Origin: Physella acuta
Taxonomy: Eukaryota; Mollusca; Gastropoda; Physidae
Assembly: GCF_028476545.1 (NCBI RefSeq)
Contig: NW_026732982.1
Span: forward strand, 372,001-436,000
Direction of reading: 5' to 3'
Length of the DNA stretch: 64,000 bases
Positions 11,342 to 21,200 of the stretch are shown here, piece after piece. The notes beneath the pieces were generated by a model. The model did no database searches and had not been told where the DNA came from. It worked only from the letters and a program-made list of their open reading frames with translations. How positions within the stretch are numbered: the first letter of the stretch is position 1; every line of letters starts with the position of its first letter. The translations under genes were made by a program, and so were the position numbers.

Positions 11342-11942
11342 AAACGGCCCCGACAAAACGATCCATTCATATTGGCTCCAGACAAATAAATTGTATGATC
11401 ACTTTTGCAATGCTCCTAGTCGTTTTGTACAACCCACTAACCGCATGCATTTCCTATACGTCCACAAACTGAATGAAAAACGTTTTCATGAACCAATAGT
11501 AGTTTATTAAAAAATCTTGTGAGAAAAGTGCAATTCATTAATTTTTTTGTCAATGAAATGTCTTATTAACCCCTCTTGAAGATTTGTTGCTTTAAAAAGA
11601 CACTTGGTGTTTACAGGATAAACGACATTTTGTTTTGATAACCTACAAGCATACTGCAGATAAATCATAATAAATGTACTGTGTAGACCTACACGGTAGC
11701 TACAGAGTTTCTTCCAGTGTCCAGGCATCTCTTTGAGTCCGCTGGAAGAATCACTGGGTAGCTAAAAGACGGGAGCTAATTTTCGGGTGTCGTAATGACG
11801 GAAGCCGTTTTGTCGAGTCTAAACGACGGGAGCCTATTTGTCTGGAGCCTTTATATTGACGCGAGCCCTTTGTCGGGAGCGAATTTGACGGGGTCCATTT
11901 GTCGCTGGCCCTTTAGACGTGGTTCTTTTGTCGGGGCCGTTT
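11342..11942. mobile_element. Inverted-repeat element, ~0.6 kb, family unassigned
   Basis: A perfect 17-bp inverted repeat, AAACGGCCCCGACAAAA at 11342-11358 and its complement at 11926-11942, bounds the block. Near the right end the same phrase recurs in decayed form: 'gacgggagc', 'ttttgtcgagtc', 'tttgtcgggagc', 'tttgacggggtcc', 'ttttgtcggggcc'. This suggests an end built of degenerate subrepeats. The middle has no coding capacity. Target duplications are not clear and the true ends may extend a few bases. Probably a non-autonomous DNA transposon. Confidence 0.55.
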
Positions 11943-12242
11943 ATTTTTAACGTCGCGCAGGCCTTCCCCGCACCATTGTATAATGTACATATACAAATTC
12001 CAAAACCTGTGAAGTTAGTTCAATGAATTAATAAGTGGAATTGCTGTTACAAAAAAACACAATACGAGGAGGGTTATTAGTGTCTAATAGTAGATCTAGG
12101 CCTAGTTTCCAAAGGACAAGAAAAGAGCTGAAGTGTTACAGTGTTAGGTATTGTGGAGAGAGTAATTTGTTAGGTTGCCGTTGGATTTGATTAACCACTA
12201 AGAAAATAATCGTTTCCGGTTCATAAGTGGGGGAATGTGACT

Positions 12243-12264
12243 GTCATGTGCCATATCATGTGAC
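12243..12264 (+). promoter_or_regulatory. Paired E-box / CLEAR-like motifs upstream of DPP7
   Basis: GTCATGTGCC (12243-12252) and ATCATGTGAC (12255-12264) lie 12 bp apart, 22-43 bases before the start codon. Both resemble the CLEAR element GTCACGTGAC bound by MiT/TFE factors at vertebrate lysosomal genes. DPP7 is a lysosomal or secretory-vesicle peptidase, so such control would make sense. No site matches the full palindrome; function is inference. Confidence 0.35.
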
Positions 12265-12285
12265 TTCACCGTAGCAGAATCCAAA

Positions 12286-15200
12286 ATGGCAGCCACCGTT
12301 AAGAATTGTATGTTGCTTTTTGTGATAGTTGTTATAACTCTAAGTCTAACAACATGCCATAAATTCAAAGATTTTCCTTATAAAGAAGCGTATTACGATC
12401 AATACGTCGATCATTTTAATCAGATGTCATTTGGTGAAAAAACCTTCAAGCAGCATATTTTATATCAAGGTAAGAACTAGTTACACTAAGTTACTACTAC
12501 AAAATACTAGTAGGGATTTTGGTAAAAAAACACTAATCATCATATAAAAATAAAAATTACATATTCTTGTAGAGCTCAACTATATGAAAACAAAACAAAA
12601 AAGATTTTCGGATGATATTTAGAATCGACCCTTTGAATCCCGGACAGATCGTCCCCCCGGCGTGGCCTCAACCAACCGGCGGGCTCGTTGCATTGAGTTA
12701 AATATAAACTCAAAACAATAATATAAACAATCTCCTTTCGGTCGGTCAGGCCACATACCACGCACGCATAGTGTTGTGTGTCGTGCCTTAACCAATATAA
12801 ACTATCTCCCTTCATTATCATTAGATATATTTAATTAATTAATTAATTAATTTTCTAATTATAAAATTATGTATGATGCTATAGAAGTAGGTAAGTATAT
12901 TTTTTTACTATGTATTTGTACTATTAAACATATTAAAGAACATCGTTGTTTCAATACCATCCTCTCCCCTTATTGAACTCAAAGTTAAACTTTTAACCCC
13001 GTTTGTAAAGACTAGCTGTATGCTGTAAGGCGGCGGGTGGGTAGGGTATATACTCATTGAAAAAAAAAATCCACCGTGGTGCGTGTTATTGGCCTTGGGC
13101 CTTGGGTGACCGTTGTTGGCGCTTGCTGTGAGGGGGAGAGGGGGGTGTGTTATACTCGGTGAAAAAAAATGCACCGTGATATTGGCCTATGATGACGTCG
13201 GCGCAAGCGGAAAGGGGTGGGGGGGGAGACGTTTTTTTTTTTTTTCAAAACCAAGAACTAGGCGTTTCAAGGCAGTAATGAAAATCAAGGACTGGTATAG
13301 CCATGATGTCGAATTTAACGAGTGATGCTTGCTGGGTCTATCATACGATTGCTTGGCGATGGGAGTCTCGTCAAGCTCAGTTTATATTTACAGTGAACTA
13401 TTGGGATGCTGTCATGCACAAAGTAACAGCTACCGAATGTAGCACTTAAAACATCGAGTGCATCCCGCTCATTATAAATCTTTGAAATACAAGTTATGGA
13501 TAGTCCAATAGGCAATAACTACTAATACTTGAAGGACTGTCAGAATATATGCATTGTATTATAAAATTAATCCTTACAATATAACTGAAATGTGCATCCA
13601 AATATGATTAGGCTAATGGTATCTGCATTTAAATAAACAAAGTCAAATACCTACCCCATTCAGTAGAAATATTAGGCTACTTTTGCATGGCAGCACAACG
13701 ACATTTTTTTAGATTTTGTAATGAGTAGCCTAGTCATGCATTTAACTAGAATAAAGGGTTGTACTCAATAGCAATGACAATAATGAAATGCCGGCTTCAA
13801 ATGCCGGCTTCCCCGTATTCTTCGACTAGAAAGACACCACCCTCCACCTTTTGCCTAGTTGAATATAAAGTTACACTTTCAACCCCGTTAGGATGCGTGA
13901 ACTACTGGTGACGTAACTACTGAAAAAAATATATTCTGCTGTTAAATTCCCCTCCCCTACTCCCAGCATTTCACTTTGGGGCCATACACAACATCAGGAA
14001 GGTCTAGGTCGGTGTTTTATCTCGTGCAAGTTTACTCACAACACGACTACACACTACGGTTGTATCCAGGATTAAAGCTGCGACACTTACTTAGAGTGGG
14101 ATTTATTCGTTTGATCATTGTGCTTCAAATTCTGTTTCATTTTAGGATTAGAGTGATAGTATGTTGGAATTCAGTTAGTTTGTTAATTAATATATTGATC
14201 TAATGTCGTGTACCATCAGAAACTAAATTTATTGGCAAGGCACATGTGTAGGCCGTGTAGGCTAAAGAATGACCTCTAGATCGAGCCAAAGATGGCTGGT
14301 TAAGGTTGACATACTGAGGTTTTCAAATTTCCTGGTGATGCTTTTCTAACGGATTTTATTTTGTGCTTTCTTTGGGATTATTTTGTGTGATGTGAATATT
14401 CAAAAGTAATTTGTAAGTAGTATGCTTTTCACATTCAACCAATTTAACAGTTTGCGGTCGATCTGCGGCCGGGCTGATTAATTTACATTTAGCGAAACTA
14501 CACACTACACGGCGCCCTAAGGCCGTTGTTTCAGCATGCCCTACTAGTCAATTATAGACAACTTTAGAATCAACACATGTAGCCAATACATCGATTTTTA
14601 TTTAATAATCTTCAAAAGCCATTCCTCTAGGGTCGTTATTTTCACGAAATTGTCGTTTTCCAATTTGTTGTCAAGAAACTGGTATTTAGTTCACGAGAAC
14701 GTACGAAAACCACTCATGCGTGACCGAAATCGTCGATCGGGTGCCTTCACGTGGTTTGACACGTGTTGACATGGGCCTTTGTTTACATCGAAACATAGCT
14801 CAAAACGGCCCTTTTTTAAATTAATTCTTCGAAAAAATGGCTATGTCCATTTCTAAAAAGGGTCATTTTCGGGCCCATTTTAAAAAACGTAAAAAAATCC
14901 GAACTACACGTAGAAAAAATGGCTTTTTCGGCCCTTTTTAGCTCCAAAAACGCCGTGTTTACGGGTCGCGTGACGTCATCGTGACGTCAGCCGCCAACCA
15001 AAACGCGTTGAAAGCGCGCGTTTGATTGGTTGGCGGCGGATACTATGAAATATCAAGGGTTTTCTCTAAATTTTTACCAGATTTTCTGTCTAGCTCAAAT
15101 AGTTTTTTTTAGCGAATTTTTTTGTGAGGGGTGGAATGCCCTTGCTTTTGCATTGGCCAATTGTGACAAGTCATGGTATACCTGAATAAATTGAGCATAG

Positions 15201-18200
15201 TTATTTTACTTGCAGTTGTATTTTGTTCATATTTGCAGAGTTGAGCTAGAATGATATATAGAACTTGTATATGCTGTTGAAATAAATAAAAATAATACAG
15301 AAGTATATTTTTGTGTTGGCTTCCTTCCATAACCCCAAAAAAACTGTGCTGCGCAAATATGAAAATGTTTCTAAAGCAATGTTTTACAGTGAATGAAAGA
15401 ACTACAAAGTTAGCAATCTAAAGTAAATGACTTGAACACTGAAATGTGCATATAACTGCATATAACTGCCCCATTATTTTGGGCAGGTGAAGTAGAGTCC
15501 ATCTTTAAGACATTTTGTTATAAAACTGTGCTGCGCAAATATGAAAAAGTTTCTAAAGCAATGCTTTATATAAATACAGTGAATGAAAGAACTACATAGT
15601 TAGCAATCTAAAGTAAATGACTTGAACACTGTAATGTGCATATAATTGCCTTATTATTTTGGGCAGGTGAAGTAGAGTCTATCTTTAAGCCATTTTGTTA
15701 AAAGTGAACTGAAGTTATCTGATCAATGTTTTTATGTGTGTATTTTGTATGAATTCTGATTTTCAGCATATAAATATAACTAAGTAAGGGTAAGTAGAAC
15801 TTGAATACTTAAAATTACAGTTAGCACATAGCTAGTGTAGTGTATTCTAGCAACAGACAGGTAACCTATGTCTGACTCAGCAAAATTTTACTTCAAGCAA
15901 AACTAGAACCAGAGTTGAAAAAATGAAAGACAGGTAGATCTATATTAAAATATGTTTAAAACAACAAGTAGGAGATTTGTTTGTACATTACATAAGAATA
16001 CTGTTGTTAGTGTATCAAAACTAAAAGCCGGCAGATCGGGATGAAGAAATATAACATTGGAGTCAATGGGGGCAACGTGACCTACTTACGGTGACTACTT
16101 TCAAATGAGTATTTACTAATGTCAAAGTCAAAATATCCAAAAATAAATATCATTTCTATAAAAATGGGATGTATCTGCTTTGGAAACTTTCATTATCTAA
16201 ATGGAAACTTTTCAAAAATCGCGTTTTTAAAGCATTTGAAGTTAACCTTTATACCGCGGTAAGACCAAAGCAGAGACAGCATGCAATCAGATCGCTAAGC
16301 CATCAAAACAACTGGAAAACCATTCTACTTTTCATTTAACATTAGGAAATGACCTTTTAAACTTAATTAATTACCATAAATTAAAAACTTATTAGTATGC
16401 AAAACTAAATCTCGTGCGCCCGGTATCAGAAAGTAATGGGAGATTTCGGGTCATGTTTTTACCGCGATCTCGGCCGATACCGACAAGCCTAATACTAGAT
16501 CTAGAAATCTAGTACTAGTGACTTATAGTAGTTACTAGTTAGTAGTAGTTAAGTTTAGTTAGTGTAAGAAGAGATTATTTATTATGAGTGAGTTGAGTTT
16601 GAGTCTCAAAAATGAGTGAGACTGGATTATGTGTGGATACAGGAGTTTAGATGGGAGTAGGGGATCTCTATTAGGCTAGGCCAGGGGTCGGCAACCTTTT
16701 GAGATGGAAGAGCCAAAAGTTACCATTTACAAAATTTCCCAGCATTCAAAGAGCCGCTAACAGATTTATTTCAACATTATGATCTTTGATTAGGATTCAA
16801 TATATATAATATAATTATATTTCAGATGAAAGTGTATTAATAAATAAAAATATATATAAAGCAATGTATGTATGTGTGTGTGTCAGTATTTTATTTATTA
16901 ATACACCTTTCATCCGATCGCCATGATACTTAGGAATTTGTTGAGAATAATCCTGGGGATGTATCTGCGAAAATAAAATGTCAATTTTGCAGGTTGGCGC
17001 GCCGGCAGGAATCGATTCGATTTATAAAAATAAAAGTTGATTGCGAATTGACACCGATCAACCAATCTCCATGAAACTTTGGGTGAGTTGATTAGAACAC
17101 TCCAGGGGATGTTTCTGCAAAAATATCGTTTTTTTTATTTCGCAAGGGCGGCATCCCGGGAGGGTGTGGTATGTAAAAAAAAAAAGTCGGATGAGGTTTA
17201 ACACCGTTAATCCGAGTGCCATGACACTTTGGAGAGTTTATGAGAATACTCCCGAGAATATTTCTGCGAAAAAAATGTCTTATGGGCAGCGCCCAGGAGG
17301 GTTCGATTTTCGTCAATACACGGTTTGGCGCTCAGAGTTCCAGAGCGGCTATGTTAGCACTTGGCATCCGCGATATTCTTTCGATACAATGGGTTGCTAT
17401 AGTCGCTCACTAAATCGAAGCAGGCGTGTCCTTCGGCGTCTCTGCAGGGTACGATTTGGCGCCCAGTGTGTTCCCGCGAGCACTACGCGCCTACGTTAGT
17501 TCTAAAGAGCGCCCTTCAATATTGATAATGCGGCACACGACGTTCGATGATTAAACCGAGCTAGGGGCTGTACGTGACGCCCCTATGATAGTGTAATCGG
17601 TTTCAAAAGAGCGTCACTTTCCGTCCCCGACACAAAGGCGAGTGATTAACGATGATATTAAATTGAGTGATAAACTTAAACTCAAGGCTTTCATACAGCG
17701 CGCTCCAGGGCGGTAGTGTAGGTAAACCAGTGCCCCGATAAATATTATACAAGCACAGGCATTGTTTACATTTAAAATAACTCAGTTTTAGAAAACAAGG
17801 AAGTACATCGAAATTGGGTGTAACTAAAAAATATTATAATAGAACAGCGAGTGTTTATTGTTTATATTTATTTATTATATCGTTCATTACCGAGTGTTGC
17901 AGTCTAAACATTTAATGAGTTTCAAGAATAAATTAAAATATGTATTAATATTTGTGCATGGAGCTGAAGAGCCGCACCTTGAGATCAAAAGAGCCGCATG
18001 CGGCTCACGAGCCGCAGGTTGCCGACCCCTGGGCTAGGCTATAATAATTTATTAATTATGATTTATGTTGTGTTAGTGTGCACTTAGTTAGTCTTAGTTG
18101 TCACAATGTGTTACTGTACTGTTAGTTGTGTTAGTTAACTGTGATTTTATTTAACTTATTTTAGTTAACATAGTTAGTAGCAAACCTCTAGCAAGGGTTT

Positions 18201-21200
18201 TCCCTATCCCAGTGTTCAATAATGACAAAATAATATAATATTCTTAAAAATTGTCAATATCCCCATAGCAAAGAAAGTGAGTGTGATTGTTGGTTAGTGC
18301 CTAATGCTTTGAAACACACTAGGGACATCTCTAAATGTATACTCAAACATAAAACATTTTAACTTGTGTTTAAAAAAAACACAGCTCAACACAGATTATT
18401 GTTCTGCAGGCCTATGTATATTATAAAGTTAGTACTCCCATACAAACTACTCACACAGTACTTACAATGTACTCACTTACAAAATGCACACAAAGTACTC
18501 ATACACAAAGTACTCACTTACAAAATGCTCCCACTCAAAGAACTCAGTACTCACATACAACGTGCGAACACAAGCAATTTACTTACAAAGTGCCAACACA
18601 AAGTATTTTCTTACAAAGTACTCACTTACAAAGCACTCTCTTATAAAGTGCTTACTTAAAGTACATGTTACTGTATTAGTATAGTAGTATATTTTTTGTG
18701 AGAGCTAATATTTTTGGTGTGGATATTGACATCAAGGGAAGGAGTGGGGTAAAATATTATACACTGTTGAACTTAAAAAATTGATGACCCTAAACTAGAA
18801 TTTTAATTTAACCACAAAATAAAGGTGTTAACAAAATATACACAAATCATACATCATCATGTTGATATATTAAAAATATTTTTGCAGACAAATACTGGGA
18901 TCCAAAAGGTGGGCCAATTTTCTTTTATGCTGGTAACGAAGGTGACATAGAAGGATTTTGGGATGCAAGTGGCTTCATTCATGAAATTGCACCAGAGTTT
19001 GGGGCATATGTTGTCTTTCCTGAACATGTTAGTACTCAAGTTAATGACATTCAAATGATTTTATCAGTGGGAGTATGTTATTCTTGTAAAGTGTGACTTG
19101 TACTTGCTGCTTTAATTTTATGATGCTGTGCTTTGCTCATCACCAGAGATATTATGGGAAATCTCTACCATTTGGTAATGACAGCTTTAAAGCAGGGCTA
19201 CTTGGGCTTCTTACTGTGGAGCAGGCTATGGCAGATTATGCTGTCTTCTTGACTGATCTAAAGCAGAAGTTGAATGCTACAAACAGTAAAATTATAGCCT
19301 TTGGAGGAAGGTACCCATTTTATGTTGAGTAGACTAAAAAAGCACGGTTTGTTTTTATATTTCAATAAAATCATGTATTTTAAACAAGAGCTCACAAGTA
19401 ACGTTTGTTGCAGTTATGGGGGCATGCTGGCTGCTTACATGAGGTTCAAGTACCCTAACATTGTTGATGGCAGCTTGGCAGCTAGTGCTCCTTTGTTCAT
19501 GCAAGACCCAGCTGGGCCTCACGATTTCTTTTTCCAACATGTCACTCAGGTAAGTTAGCGGAGATAAGCATGCTGAGCCACAAGGGAGATCACCTTTCAT
19601 TTTAAATTATAAGCACAAAATATGGTTTTCTTGCCTCACATTTACTAGAAATAATTTTGTATAAAATGGAGAAATTTGTCAGTAAACTTTAAAAAAAATA
19701 TACATCTATTATAAATACTCAAGTGTTTGAAAATATAAACACATGCTTTCATGATATAGACCTATATATATTTTAAAACCAAAAAGTTATTATTTCCACA
19801 GGATTTTAGAGATATAGACCAGAAATGCTATGATTTAGTGAAAATTGCCTTCCAGCAAATGGACATTTTAGCCGCTCAAGGACAGCCAGGTCTGTCATAA
19901 GTTACTCTCTGATATTGTTGCTAAGGTCATTAGTTACTTTCTGATATTGTTGCTAAGGTCATTAGCTACTCTCTGATATTGTTGCTAAGGTCATTAGCTA
20001 CTCTCTGATATTGTTGCTAAGGTCATTAGCTACTCTCTGATATTGTTGCTAAGGTCATTAGTTACTTTCTGATATTGTTGCTAAGGTCATTAGCTACTCT
20101 CTGATATTGTTGCTAAGGTCATTAGCTACTCTCTGATATTGTTGCTAAGGTCATTAGTTACTTTCTGATATTGTTGCTAAGGTCATTAGCTACTCTCTGA
20201 TATTGTTGCTAAGGTCATTAGCTACTCTCTGATATTGTTGCTAAGGTCATTAGCTACTCTCTGATATTGTTGCTAAGGTTATTAGTTACTATCTGATATT
20301 GTTGCTAAGGTCATTAGTTACTTTCTGATATTGTTGCTAAGGTCATTAGTTACTATCTGATATTGTTGCTAAGGTCATTAGTTACTATCTGATATTGTTG
20401 CTAAGGTCATTAGTTACTATCTGATATTGTTGCTAAGGTCATTAGTTACTATCTGATATTGTTGCTAAAGTCATAAGTTATTGCCTATGTTTTCAAGTAG
20501 TTAAATGATTTTGTTAATTTTTCATGATTTAATAAAACGCTATAAGGGATGAAAATAAAAAATGTAATTGTAAATATTGCAATAATTTGATGGATTTTGT
20601 CATTAAGTTTTTTGTAATGTTCCAGGTCTAGATCAGATCAGCACCCAGTTTGGTCTGTGCAAGAAACTGACCGATCAAGATTCTTACCGCCATTTACAAG
20701 GCTGGGTCAGGAATGCTTTTACCATGATGGCCATGCTGGATTATCCTTATCCCACTGGCTTTATGGGTAACCTACCTGGCTTTCCTGTCAAGGTGTGTTG
20801 GTTTTATTACTGGCTATTTCTGTTATATAAAATTTGATTCTTACAATGCTTTTGTTCATAAGACACATTAAATTTCAATTAAAGATACATTTACCTTGTT
20901 TATATTTTTTGTCAGGTGGGTTGTGGAGCCATTATGAATGAATCTAATCCAATAGTTGGATTAGCTAAAGCTGCAGGTAACACACTCTTATTGCCTCAAT
21001 AAATTTTTTTTTGTTTTTCACTGTTTGATTTATTTGTTTTTCTTGTTGGTCCAAACTTTAAAGTGTTGTGATTAATCCAAGCATTTTGTTTACAGGTGTA
21101 TTTTATAACAGTTCAATATAGTGTTGTGATAAATCCAAGCATTTTGTTTACAGGTGTCTTTTATAACAGTTCAATATAGTGTTGTGATTAATCCAAGCAT

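Noticed and set aside
17164-17499. 111-codon frame inside the hAT-like element as a transposase piece.
   Set aside because: No BED finger, DDE or hAT C-terminal dimerisation motif is visible, and the frame covers one of the 145-bp repeats.
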